DNA of 64,000 nt from contig NZ_JAHUWH010000008.1 of NCBI RefSeq assembly GCF_019219095.1, forward strand, positions 62,001 to 126,000, given 5' to 3'. Under the pieces are notes generated by a model. The model was not told the origin of the DNA, did not search any database, and saw nothing but the letters and a program-made list of their open reading frames with translations. This document shows, in pieces, positions 51,201 to 58,909 of the stretch. Source of the DNA: Acidovorax sp. sic0104 (GTDB taxonomy: Bacteria; Pseudomonadota; Gammaproteobacteria; Burkholderiales; Burkholderiaceae_C). Positions within the stretch are counted from its first letter, which is position 1. The number at the start of each line of letters is the position of its first letter. Both the position numbers and the translations under genes were made by a program.

Positions 51201-52018
51201 TAGCGCACCTCGGTCAAAAAGTGCGCATCGGGCGTGCGCGTCTGGGGCACATTGGAGCCCCAGGCAATGATGTACGAGCTGTTGTACCAGTCGGCCGACT
51301 CGGGCACGTCGGTCTGCTCGCCCCAGGTCTGCGGGCTGCTGGGAGGCAGGTCGCAGTACCAGTCGTAAAAACTCATGCACACGCCGCCGATGAGGCTGAG
51401 GTAGCGGCTGCCTGCAGCGTACGAAATCATCGACATCGCCGGGATGGGCGAGAAGCCGATGATGCGGTCGGGCCCGTGCTTCTTGATGGTGTACACGTTG
51501 GCCGCAGCGATCATCTGGTTGACTTCTTCCCAGGTGCTGCGCACGAAGCCGCCCAGGCCGCGCTGCTTTTGCCATTCGCGCTTGGAGGCATCGTTCTCGA
51601 CGATGCTGGCCCAGGCGTCCACCGGGCTCTTGGCCAGGGCGATGGCGGCGCGCCAGTGCTTGAGCAGGCGGCCACGCACCATGGGGTACTTCACGCGGTT
51701 GGCGCTGTACAGGTACCAGCTGTAGCTGGCGCCGCGTGCGCAGCCACGGGGCTCATGGTTGGGCAGATCAGGGCGGGTGCGGGGGTAGTCGGTTTGCTGG
51801 GTTTCCCAGGTCACGATGCCGCCCTTGACGTAGATCTTCCACGAACAGGAGCCCGTGCAGTTCACGCCGTGGGTGCTGCGCACGATCTTGTCGTGCGCCC
51901 AGCGGTCGCGGTAGGCGTCTTCCCAGGTGCGGTCTTCACCGTTGGTTTCGCCATGGCCTTGGGCAAAGGTCTCGCGGGGCTGCGAGAAGTACGAAAGGCG
52001 ATCGAGGAAATGGCTCAT
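48221..52018 (-). CDS. narG: Respiratory nitrate reductase alpha (catalytic) subunit
   Basis: A 1265-residue membrane-associated molybdoenzyme. The FS0 iron-sulfur site ligands are His50, Cys54, Cys58 and Cys93, at the numbering of E. coli NarG. The molybdenum ligand Asp is in FYDWYCDLPPSSPQTWGEQ (Asp223). There is no Tat leader beyond the short N-terminus, as in the cytoplasm-facing enzyme. It reduces nitrate to nitrite with electrons from NarI/NarH. It sits 37 bp after narK2. Confidence 0.96.
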   Translation of the reverse strand: MSHFLDRLSYFSQPRETFAQGHGETNGEDRTWEDAYRDRWAHDKIVRSTHGVNCTGSCSWKIYVKGGIVTWETQQTDYPRTRPDLPNHEPRGCARGASYSWYLYSANRVKYPMVRGRLLKHWRAAIALAKSPVDAWASIVENDASKREWQKQRGLGGFVRSTWEEVNQMIAAANVYTIKKHGPDRIIGFSPIPAMSMISYAAGSRYLSLIGGVCMSFYDWYCDLPPSSPQTWGEQTDVPESADWYNSSYIIAWGSNVPQTRTPDAHFLTEVRYKGTKVVSITPDYSEVAKLGDLWMHPKQGTDAAVAMAMGHVILNEFYFKEGGKGRSAYFDDYARRYTDLPLLVVLKEKTLPDGRTVMVPDRYVRASDFPGQLDQSNNPDWKTVGYDELGQVTLPNGSIGFRWGADGRPDQGLWNLENKEARTGNTVKLKLSVIEDGAQAHEVADVAFPYFGGVATPNFTANEQGGDVMVRRVPVSHLELAGHEAQGRVMVATVFDLLAGNYGIDRGLPGEEPGGGYDADRPYTPAWQEAITGVPREQIITVARQFADNADKTHGKSMVIIGAAMNHWYHSDMNYRGIINMLMLCGCIGQSGGGWAHYVGQEKLRPQTGWTALAFALDWIRPPRQMNSTSFFYAHTDQWRYEKLGMEEILSPLADKKAYHGAQIDYNVRAERMGWLPSAPQLKTNPMQVAKDAAAAGMDAKDYVVKSLKDGTLTMSCEDPDHPSNWPRNMFVWRSNILGSSGKGHEYFLKHLLGTTHGVQGKDLGKDEAKPEEVQWHTNAPEGKLDLLVTLDFRMSTTCLYSDIVLPTATWYEKNDLNTSDMHPFIHPLSTAVDPAWQAKSDWEIYKGFAKAVSEVSVGHLGVEKDVVLTPIMHDTAGEMAQPYGVRDWKRGECELIPGKTAPQVTVVERDYPNLYKRFTALGPLMDKAGNGGKGIGWNTQTEVGQLGDLNGRVKEEGVTQGMPRIVSDIDATEVVMMLAPETNGHVACKAWEALGKQTGRDHVHLALHREDEKIRFRDIQAQPRKIISSPTWSGLESEKVSYNAGYTNVHELIPWRTLTGRQQFYQDHPWMRDFGEGFVSYRPPVHLKTLHEVEGKKPNGNKEIQLNFITPHQKWGIHSTYSDNLMMLTLNRGGSVVWLSEDDAKAAGIVDNDWVELFNANGAIAARAVVSQRVNPGMVMMYHSQEKIINTPGSEITGTRGGIHNSVTRIVLKPTHMIGGYAQYSYGFNYYGTIGTNRDEFVLVRKMNRIDWMDGEAAASDHA

Positions 52019-52055
52019 CGAAGGGCTCCTTTTCTGATTTCTTTTCTGGGGTTGA

Positions 52056-53474
52056 CTAGCAAGGCATCTCGGCGTGCTTGCGTGCGTAGGTCCACCAGGT
52101 GATCACGATGCAAACGAGATAGAAGGCGAAGAACGTCCACAGTGCAGCGTGGGGGCTGCCAGTCAGCGCGATGGAGCTGCCATAGCTCTTGGGGATAAAG
52201 AACCCGCCGTAGGCGGCCATGGCGGCGGTGAAGCCCAGTGTGGCCGCGCCCAGGGTGTTGCCCTCCTTGTTGGCGCTCGCCACAGCGGCGGCGTTGTGCT
52301 TGTCCACGCCGCGCATGGCTTCGGTCAGGAAGATCACGGGAATCATGCGGAAGGTCGAGCCGTTGCCGATGCCGGTGGTGAGGAACAGCACCAGGAAACA
52401 CACAAAGAAACCGGCAAACTGGCCTTCGTTGCCGCCAGGGCCACCAGAGGGCAGGAAGAACGTCACGCCCATCACGGCCACGGCCATGACGATGAAATTC
52501 CACAGCGTGACGCGCGCACCACCGAGCTTGTCGGCCAGCCAGCCACCAAAGGGGCGGATCACGGCGCCCACCAGCGGGCCCAGCCAGGCGTAGGCCAGCG
52601 GGTTGATGCCAGGGAACTGGCTCTTGATGAGCAGAGGAAAGCCCGCTGCATAGCCGATGAACGAGCCGAAGGTGCCGAGGTACAACACGCACATCAGCCA
52701 GTTGTGCTTGCGCTTGAAGATGGCGGCCTGCGCGGCAAAGGAGGCCTTGGCATCGGCAATGTCGTTCATGCCGAACCAGGCGGCCAGCGCCGTCAGCGCA
52801 ATCCATGGCACCCAGATGAAGGCGGCGTTCTGCGTCCACACCTGCACGGTCTGGCCGTTTTTGACGATGGTCTGGCCTTCGCCACCAAAGATGCCGAAGA
52901 TGCCGGCCGTGACGACCAGCGGGCTCAGAAACTGCACCACCGACACCCCCAGGTTGCCCAGACCCGCGTTCACACCCAGGGCCGATCCCTTGCGCTCCTT
53001 CGGAAAGAAGAAGCTGATGTTGGCCATGCTGGAGCTGAAGTTGCCGCCGCCCAGGCCGCACAGCAGCGCCAGGATGAGCATGGTGGGATAGGTCGTGGTG
53101 TTGTCCTGCACGGCAAAGCCGATGCCGATGGCGGGGATCAGCAACGAGGCGGTGGAGATCGCCGTCCAGCGGCGTCCGCCCACGAGCGGCACCATGAATG
53201 AATAGAAGATGCGCAGCGTGGCACCCGAGAGCGCGGGCGCCGCCGCCAGCCAGAACAGCTGGTTGGTCGAATACTTGAATCCGAGGCCCGGCAGGCTCAC
53301 GGCGACCACGCTCCAGACCTGCCAGATGGCAAAGGCCAGGAACAGCGCGGGCACCGAGATCCACAGGTTGAGCTTGGCGACGGCTTCGCCTTCGCGCTCC
53401 CAGAAGTTCTTGTCCTCTGGCGTCCAGAGGGTGAGCAGGCGCCCCTGGCGCCCGCTGGTGGTGGTGGCAGACAT
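52056..53474 (-). CDS. narK2: Nitrate/nitrite transporter, NarK2 type
   Basis: A 472-residue MFS nitrate/nitrite porter with 12 predicted helices. It has the family Gly-rich signature LLCGLGGGNFSSSMANISFFFP near 135-155 and a second in GFTAAMAAYGGFFIPKSYG near 410. Length and second position after a 430-residue NarK match the NarK1-NarK2 pair of Pseudomonas and Paracoccus, where NarK2 is the nitrate/nitrite antiporter. The N-terminal 45 residues before the first helix are hydrophilic (WTPEDKNFWEREGEAVAKLN). 21 bp after narK1. Confidence 0.88.
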   Translation of the reverse strand: MSATTTSGRQGRLLTLWTPEDKNFWEREGEAVAKLNLWISVPALFLAFAIWQVWSVVAVSLPGLGFKYSTNQLFWLAAAPALSGATLRIFYSFMVPLVGGRRWTAISTASLLIPAIGIGFAVQDNTTTYPTMLILALLCGLGGGNFSSSMANISFFFPKERKGSALGVNAGLGNLGVSVVQFLSPLVVTAGIFGIFGGEGQTIVKNGQTVQVWTQNAAFIWVPWIALTALAAWFGMNDIADAKASFAAQAAIFKRKHNWLMCVLYLGTFGSFIGYAAGFPLLIKSQFPGINPLAYAWLGPLVGAVIRPFGGWLADKLGGARVTLWNFIVMAVAVMGVTFFLPSGGPGGNEGQFAGFFVCFLVLFLTTGIGNGSTFRMIPVIFLTEAMRGVDKHNAAAVASANKEGNTLGAATLGFTAAMAAYGGFFIPKSYGSSIALTGSPHAALWTFFAFYLVCIVITWWTYARKHAEMPC

Positions 53475-53495
53475 GGTGAGGTCCTTGGAGAAAAA

Positions 53496-54788
53496 TCAGC
53501 GGGCGCCCGCCGCAGCGGCGGCGTCCTGCGAGCCCATGAGACGGGTGTTGCGCACTTCGGTGAAGTACATCCAGATGAGCGAGACCCAGACCACGCCGTA
53601 CATCAGCATGAAGGCGCTGGAGCGGATGCCGGTGAGGTCCATCAGCGCACCGAACAGGATGGGCAGGATGAAGCCGCCCATGCCGCCGGCCAAGCCCACG
53701 ATGCCGCTGATGGCGCCGATGTTTTGGGGGTAGTCGTCGCTGATGTACTTGAAGACGCTGGCCTTGCCGAAGGCCCAGCAAATGCCCAGCAGGAACATGA
53801 GGCCGGTGAACACATACACGTTCAGCCCGATGTGAAAGGTCTGCGCACCGTTGACGGTGAGGATGGTGAAGTCGGTCTGCGGGTAGCTCAGAAGGAACAG
53901 GCAGATCCAGCTCACCCACATCACCCACCACGTCACGCTGTGGGCGCCGTACTTGTCAGAGAGCATGCCGCCAATGGCACGCAGCACGCCACCGGGCAGC
54001 GAGAAGCAGGCGGCCAACAATGCGGCCACACGGATGTCCAGGCCGTATTCGCCCACGTAGTACTGCACCATCCATAGCGACAGCGCCACGTAGCCACCGA
54101 ATACGATGCTGTAGTACTGGCAGTACTTGAGGACCTTGGGGTCCTTCAGTGCCTTGAGCTGGTCGGTGAACTTGACGTTGCTGGCCACCAGGTGGGCCGG
54201 GTCGCTGTAGCTGAACAGCCAGAACAGCACCAGCGAGCCCAGCATGATGGCGGCGTACACCTGCGGCACCATGGTCCAGCCAAAGGCCACCAGGATCACG
54301 GGCGCCACGAACTTGTTGACGGCCGCGCCCGAATTGCCCGCGCCATACACCCCCATGGCCGTGCCCTGGCGGTGCTTGGGAAACCAGCGCGCCACATAGG
54401 GCGTGCCGACAGAGAACGAGCCCCCCGCCAACCCCACGAACAGGCCGATGGTGAGAAAGTGCCAGTACTCGGTCGCGTAGCCCATCATCCAGATGGCAGG
54501 CACGGTGGCGGCCATCACGGCCGCCATCACGATGCGCCCGCCGAACCTGTCGGTCCAGATACCGAGCGGCACGCGCACCAGCGAGCCGGTGAGCACGGGC
54601 ATGGACATGAGCAGCCCGAACTGCGTGGAGTTCAGGTTGAGCATCTTCTTGATGGGGATGCCGATGACGCCGAACATCATCCAGACCATGAAGCAGACGG
54701 TGAAGGCAAAGGTGCTGACGATGAGCACCGACCAGGCCTGGCGGGTGCGCTGTGGGCTGTCGCCCGGGGGCAATGTGGTGTGTGCCAT
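53496..54788 (-). CDS. narK1: Nitrate transporter, NarK1 type
   Basis: A 430-residue MFS nitrate porter. Signature loops are GLAGGSFSVGTPYVARWFPKH near 115 and GIVGLAGGMGGFILPILFG near 365, the two nitrate-signature motifs. In the NarK1/NarK2 pairs of denitrifiers this first, shorter protein resembles proton-nitrate symporters that start respiration before nitrite builds up. ATG 54788 (MAHTTLPPGDSPQ) follows AAGAGGAA. It is the first structural gene of the nar operon, after a 344-bp spacer that should hold the promoter. Confidence 0.88.
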   Translation of the reverse strand: MAHTTLPPGDSPQRTRQAWSVLIVSTFAFTVCFMVWMMFGVIGIPIKKMLNLNSTQFGLLMSMPVLTGSLVRVPLGIWTDRFGGRIVMAAVMAATVPAIWMMGYATEYWHFLTIGLFVGLAGGSFSVGTPYVARWFPKHRQGTAMGVYGAGNSGAAVNKFVAPVILVAFGWTMVPQVYAAIMLGSLVLFWLFSYSDPAHLVASNVKFTDQLKALKDPKVLKYCQYYSIVFGGYVALSLWMVQYYVGEYGLDIRVAALLAACFSLPGGVLRAIGGMLSDKYGAHSVTWWVMWVSWICLFLLSYPQTDFTILTVNGAQTFHIGLNVYVFTGLMFLLGICWAFGKASVFKYISDDYPQNIGAISGIVGLAGGMGGFILPILFGALMDLTGIRSSAFMLMYGVVWVSLIWMYFTEVRNTRLMGSQDAAAAAGAR

Positions 54789-55132
54789 TGCGCGGTTCCT
54801 CTTCTTCTCTTGGGTATGGCGCAATGGTCGGTTTTCAGCCCCGCGCTGAACATCCTTCACAAGCACAGCCCGGCCACGGCAGAAGGAGTAGTCCCCCGGC
54901 GCGGCAAGGGGCGGGGGCATCGTTCGAAAGAACTAGGGACGCCCTGCCCGCACAAGGAGCAAGGCAACGCGCAGCCAGGTGCGCAGGTGCGGACGCAGGC
55001 CTGCACACCGGCTGATGGCGTGGATTGGATGGAAAAGTCGGCCCTGCCGCGCTATGGACAAGCCTCAATAGCTATGCATTTGATAGCACAAGAGCATTAC
55101 AGGACGAGCGCTGCCGTGCAGCGCCGCCCGCC
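54789..55132. promoter_or_regulatory. 344-bp narK1 upstream region
   Basis: Gene-free spacer between narL and narK1. On the minus strand it has a NarL-type heptamer TACTCCT (54884-54890, consensus TACYYMT) about 96 bp upstream of narK1 and an inverted repeat TTCAG-CCCCGCG-CTGAA (54834-54850). A GATAGC-type family repeat lies at 55066-55093. I found no FNR-type TTGAY-N4-RTCAA site here, in contrast to the narX upstream region. Confidence 0.5.
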
Positions 55133-55879
55133 CTACTCCGCGCGCTGGCGGTCAAAGGCGTAGACCGCCGCCTGCACGCGCGAGCTGAGGCCGAGCTTGC
55201 GCAGGATGTGCTGCACATGGATCTTCACCGTGGTCTCGGCGATGTCCAGCGTGCGGGCGATTTCCTTGTTGCTGGCGCCACGCGCAATCTCGCGCAGCAC
55301 GTCCTCCTCGCGCGGGGACAGCTGCGCCACGGCGGCCGAGGCGTCGGTCGAAAGCGGCGTCTGCGCCACTGGGGCCAGCGCGGGCTCCGGCGCCCCCTGC
55401 GACTGGAACGCGGCCACCAGCTTGCCCATGAGTTCGGGGCTGACCACGGGCTCGCCCCGAGCGGCGCGGCGGATGGCCTCGGCCAGCAGGTCGCCTTCGA
55501 TGGTCTTGAGCAGGTAGCCCTGCGCGCCGTTGCGCAGCGCGGCGGCCAGGTCCTGCCCGTCTTCGCTCACGGTGAGCATGAGCACACGCGAGGCGGGCGC
55601 CACCTCGCGCAGGCCCCGGATCGCGTCCACACCCATCACGCCGGGCAGGTGGTTGTCGAGCAGGATCACGTGCGGCAGCAGCTGCGGCGCCAGGCGCAGG
55701 GCCTCGGCGGCATCGCCCGCCTCGCCCACCACCAGCAGGCCCGGGTCCTGCCCCAGCAGGGCGATCAGGCCCCGGCGGAACAGGGTGTGGTCGTCCACCA
55801 CCAGCAGCGTCACCGGGGGCTGCGGCGCGGTGGCCTGCGGGGGCGCGGCCAGGGGCGCGGGGGCGATGGAAAAGGTCAT
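55133..55879 (-). CDS. narL: Nitrate/nitrite response regulator
   Basis: A 248-residue two-component response regulator. The receiver domain has the acidic pair VVDDHTLFRRG and phospho-acceptor Asp75 (VILLDNHLPG); the LuxR-type HTH is about residues 183-245 (LSPREEDVLREIARGASNKE, TVKIHVQHILRKLGLSSR). It binds TACYYMT heptamers in its family. An extra 22-residue Pro/Ala-rich N-terminal leader precedes the receiver; ATG 55879 is the only ATG before the domain. It is 19 bp after narX. Confidence 0.92.
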   Translation of the reverse strand: MTFSIAPAPLAAPPQATAPQPPVTLLVVDDHTLFRRGLIALLGQDPGLLVVGEAGDAAEALRLAPQLLPHVILLDNHLPGVMGVDAIRGLREVAPASRVLMLTVSEDGQDLAAALRNGAQGYLLKTIEGDLLAEAIRRAARGEPVVSPELMGKLVAAFQSQGAPEPALAPVAQTPLSTDASAAVAQLSPREEDVLREIARGASNKEIARTLDIAETTVKIHVQHILRKLGLSSRVQAAVYAFDRQRAE

Positions 55880-55898
55880 GGGCGGAAGGGAGAAAGTT

Positions 55899-57890
55899 TC
55901 AGGCGGCGGGCTTGGCCACCTCGGAGGCCACCAGCGGCGGCGGGGAGGCCTGCGGGGCCGGGGCCGGTGGCATCCAGGCGGCGGGTGGTGCCGATGGCGG
56001 CTCGGCCGCAGGGGCGGCAGCGCCGGTGGGCAGCTCGATGCACACGCGTGTGCCCTGGCCCGGGGTGGACTCGACCTGCAGCACGGCGCCCACGCGGTGG
56101 GCACGCTCGCGCATGATGCCCAGGCCCACGTGCAGCGAGTCAGGCGGGACGCTGGCCACATCGAAGCCTTTGCCGTTGTCCTGCACCTCGAAGCGCCAGC
56201 GCGGATGGCGGTGCACCCGCAGCGCCACGCGCGTGGCGCCCGAGTGCTTGCGCACGTTGGACAGGGCCTCCTGCACCATGTGCAGCACCTGGATCTGCAC
56301 ATCGGGCGCGAGCGGCAGGCCGTGGCCCTCCATGCTGAGCACCGTGGCCATGCCGGTCTGGTGTTCGAACTTGGAGAGCGTGGCGCGCAGCGCGGACTCG
56401 ATGTCCTCCTCGCTGGTGCGGGTGCGAAAGTGCACCAGCAGCTCGCGCACATCGGAGTAGCACTCGCGCACGCCCACATCCAGCTCGCCGATGCTGCGGT
56501 CGCGCTTGGCCTCGTCGCCGCGCGCCACGGCGTCGCGCAGCAGCTGGGTCTGGATCTTGAGGAACGCCAGCGACTGGGCGATGGAGTCGTGCAGCTCACG
56601 CGCGAGCAGGCCGCGCTCTTCGGCCACGGCGGCCTCGCGCTCAAGCGCGGTGGCCCGCAGTCCCTCCATGGCGCTGGCCAGGTGGCGCGTCATGGCCTCG
56701 AGCAGGTCGCGCACCTCGCCGCTCAGATCGATCGGCGAGCGAAAGAACAGGTCCACCTCGCCCAGTACCCGCTGCTGCATCTGCACGGGGATGGTCACCA
56801 TGGTCTCGAAGCCCGCGTCGCGGCAGTGCGGCAGGGCCACGGGGGTGGACGGCGTGATGGGGATGACCCGCGTGCGCGCCAAGGCCTGTGGCTGGCCGCA
56901 CAGGCAGCTGCCGGTGTGCAGGCAGTGCTCGCCGTCGGACAGTGCCTGGGGCAGGCGGTCGCCCGCGAGGAGCACGTAGCGCTCGTTGGCCTCGTTGGAC
57001 CACCGCACGGCGGCCGCATCCGCGCCCGCCACGCGGCGGATCTGCTGCACGAAGCCCTGGGCCAGCAGCTCCAGGCTCCCGGCGGTCGACGCCAGTTCGC
57101 TCACCTCGTAGAGGGCGGCCAGGCGCTGGTTCTTCACCTCGACGCTGGCGGTCTTCTCGCGCACCTTGTGCTCAAGATCGTCGTGCGATGCCTGCAGCGC
57201 GTGCGCCATGAGGTTGAAGCCAGCAGAGAGCTGCCCGAACTCGTCGTCTGTTTCCACGGGAAGGCGCGTGCCCAGCTCGCCCTGGCGCAGCCGGGCCTGG
57301 GCCTGCTGCAGGCGCGCCACGGGGTTGATCACCAGCAGGTAGCTCACGGCCATGAAGGTCACGGCCGCCACAATGGCCAGCGCCATCATGAACAGCTGGA
57401 ACAGGTGCAGCGCAGCCGTCCAGCCCGCGATCTGCAGCTCGATGGCATCGACGAAGCCGTCCACCTGCTGCACGAAGGCATCGGCCTGCGCCAGCGTGTG
57501 CGCACGGTCGGGCGGCAACGGGCCCACCCAGGCACTGCGGGCCTCGGCCCACTGGGCGCGGACGGCGTCAAAGCGGGTGCGCGTCTCGCCGCTCCAGGGC
57601 ACGAACAGCGGGCGCGACGGGTCGCCCGTGCGCAGCAGGTCCAGGCTGGCGTCAAACAGCCGCGCGCGCTCCTGCACCGCACCCTGCACCGTGTCGTGCG
57701 GCTCGGTCTGCAGCACCAGCACCATGCGCAGCATGTTCATGCGCAGCCGGCCCGCCTCGTTCACGGCGGCGGCGCCACCTTCGAGCTTCCAGGTCACCCA
57801 CAGCGTGAGGCTGATGGACGCCAGCGCCACCAGCAGAAAGCCCGCGCCCAGGGCCAGGAGCTTGGTGGTGAGCGTGGGCTTGGACCGCAT
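55899..57890 (-). CDS. narX: Nitrate/nitrite sensor histidine kinase
   Basis: A 663-residue NarX-type kinase. Helix 1 (LLALGAGFLLVALASISLTL) is followed by the P-box GAAAVNEAGRLRMNMLRM near 39-56, the ligand-binding segment for nitrate. A second helix near 165-190 and a HAMP region lead to a GAF-like central module with a Cys group (HCLHTGSCLCGQ), then the HisKA_3 phospho-acceptor His434 (RELHDSIAQSLAFL) and ATPase motifs (VQDNGKGFD, GLGIMRERA). ATG 57890 (MRSKPTLTTK) is right; upstream frame crosses the FNR-type site. It heads the nar block. Confidence 0.92.
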   Translation of the reverse strand: MRSKPTLTTKLLALGAGFLLVALASISLTLWVTWKLEGGAAAVNEAGRLRMNMLRMVLVLQTEPHDTVQGAVQERARLFDASLDLLRTGDPSRPLFVPWSGETRTRFDAVRAQWAEARSAWVGPLPPDRAHTLAQADAFVQQVDGFVDAIELQIAGWTAALHLFQLFMMALAIVAAVTFMAVSYLLVINPVARLQQAQARLRQGELGTRLPVETDDEFGQLSAGFNLMAHALQASHDDLEHKVREKTASVEVKNQRLAALYEVSELASTAGSLELLAQGFVQQIRRVAGADAAAVRWSNEANERYVLLAGDRLPQALSDGEHCLHTGSCLCGQPQALARTRVIPITPSTPVALPHCRDAGFETMVTIPVQMQQRVLGEVDLFFRSPIDLSGEVRDLLEAMTRHLASAMEGLRATALEREAAVAEERGLLARELHDSIAQSLAFLKIQTQLLRDAVARGDEAKRDRSIGELDVGVRECYSDVRELLVHFRTRTSEEDIESALRATLSKFEHQTGMATVLSMEGHGLPLAPDVQIQVLHMVQEALSNVRKHSGATRVALRVHRHPRWRFEVQDNGKGFDVASVPPDSLHVGLGIMRERAHRVGAVLQVESTPGQGTRVCIELPTGAAAPAAEPPSAPPAAWMPPAPAPQASPPPLVASEVAKPAA

Positions 57891-57924
57891 GCGGGCAGTG
57901 TAGGCAGCGGGTGCGGCGCCGGTC

Positions 57925-57938
57925 TTGACCTGCGTCAA
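57925..57938. promoter_or_regulatory. FNR/ANR/DNR-type site between narX and chaN-like gene
   Basis: TTGAC-CTGC-GTCAA is a perfect palindrome of the Crp-FNR family type (core TTGAY-N4-RTCAA). It lies 35 bp upstream of the narX start and 24 bp upstream of the divergent lipoprotein gene. Position and symmetry suit anaerobic or NO-dependent control of narXL; effect on the other gene is uncertain, since the site would be close to or within its leader. Confidence 0.7.
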
Positions 57939-57962
57939 TTGCGCCCCGCGTAGCATCACGCC

Positions 57963-58868
57963 ATGCACACTTCGCTCCCGCCCCTCCCGTCCCCCCGCCG
58001 ACCCGCTGCCTGGCTCGCCCTGGTCGCCCTGGCGGTGCTGGGCGGCTGCACCAGCCTGGCCACGCCCCCCGCCGCGTCACCGGCCACCCTGCCCGCTGCA
58101 TGGCCCGCCCGCCTGCAGGCGCTGCTGCCCACCGACGTGCTGCTGCTGGGCGAGAAACACGACGCCCCCGACCACCAGCGACTGCAGCGCGACACAGTGC
58201 AGGCGCTGGCCGCCCGGGGCCAGCTGGCGGCCGTGGTGATGGAGATGGCCGACGAGGGCCGCAGCACCACCGGACTGCCCCGCGATGCCACAGAAGCCCA
58301 GGTGCAGGCTGCCCTGCAGTGGAAGGACGCTGCCTGGCCCTGGAAGGCCTACGGCCCGGTGGTGATGGCCGCCGTGGGCGCGGGCGTGCCGGTGCAAGGC
58401 GGCAACCTGCCCCGCGCCCGCATGCGCGACGCCATGGCCGATACCGCGTGGGACCGGCACCTGCCCGCCCCCGCCCTGCAGCGGCAGTACGAGGCGCTGC
58501 GGGAGGGTCACTGCGGCCTCCTGCCCGCATCGCAGATCGCCCCGATGGCCCGCATCCAGATCGCCCGGGACGCCAGCATGGCCCGCACCGCGACCGCAGC
58601 GCGCGCGAGCGGCCAGACAGTGCTGCTGATCGCCGGTGGCGGGCACGTGCTGCGCAGCCTGGGCGTGCCCACGCACTTTCCCGCAGGTTTAACATCCAAA
58701 GTGGTTCTGGCGCAGGCGGAAGAAGCGCCTTCAGCTATCAAAAAAGAAGCATCAGAACAGGCAGGCGCCGATGCGGACACCATCGTTGCCACCCCGGCCC
58801 TTGCCCCCAGGGACCATTGCGCGCAGCTGCGTGAGCAGTGGGGCAAGGGCCGCCCCGCAGCAGGCTGA
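57963..58868 (+). CDS. ChaN-family lipoprotein
   Basis: A 301-residue lipoprotein. The signal peptide WLALVALAVLGGCTSL has a lipobox with Cys near 29. The ChaN domain has VLLLGEKHDAPDHQRLQ near 60-75 (Glu and His expected to bind heme or metal), VMEMADEGRST near 95 and LLIAGGGHVLRSLGVPTHF near 220-240. ChaN relatives bind heme and take part in iron uptake. About 45 C-terminal residues (from near 250) include sequence derived from a dispersed GATAGC-type repeat. Confidence 0.83.
   Translation: MHTSLPPLPSPRRPAAWLALVALAVLGGCTSLATPPAASPATLPAAWPARLQALLPTDVLLLGEKHDAPDHQRLQRDTVQALAARGQLAAVVMEMADEGRSTTGLPRDATEAQVQAALQWKDAAWPWKAYGPVVMAAVGAGVPVQGGNLPRARMRDAMADTAWDRHLPAPALQRQYEALREGHCGLLPASQIAPMARIQIARDASMARTATAARASGQTVLLIAGGGHVLRSLGVPTHFPAGLTSKVVLAQAEEAPSAIKKEASEQAGADADTIVATPALAPRDHCAQLREQWGKGRPAAG
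58730..58752. repeat. GATAGC-type family repeat inside a coding end
   Basis: CTTCAGCTATCAAAAAAGAA and the next bases match the intergenic repeat family also seen at 22313, 30120 and 55066. Here it lies in frame within the ChaN-like gene and encodes SAIKKEAS. Confidence 0.5.
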
Positions 58869-58909
58869 GTTGGCGGCAACGCGGGCGCGGCTGGGCCTGC
58901 GCACCTCAC

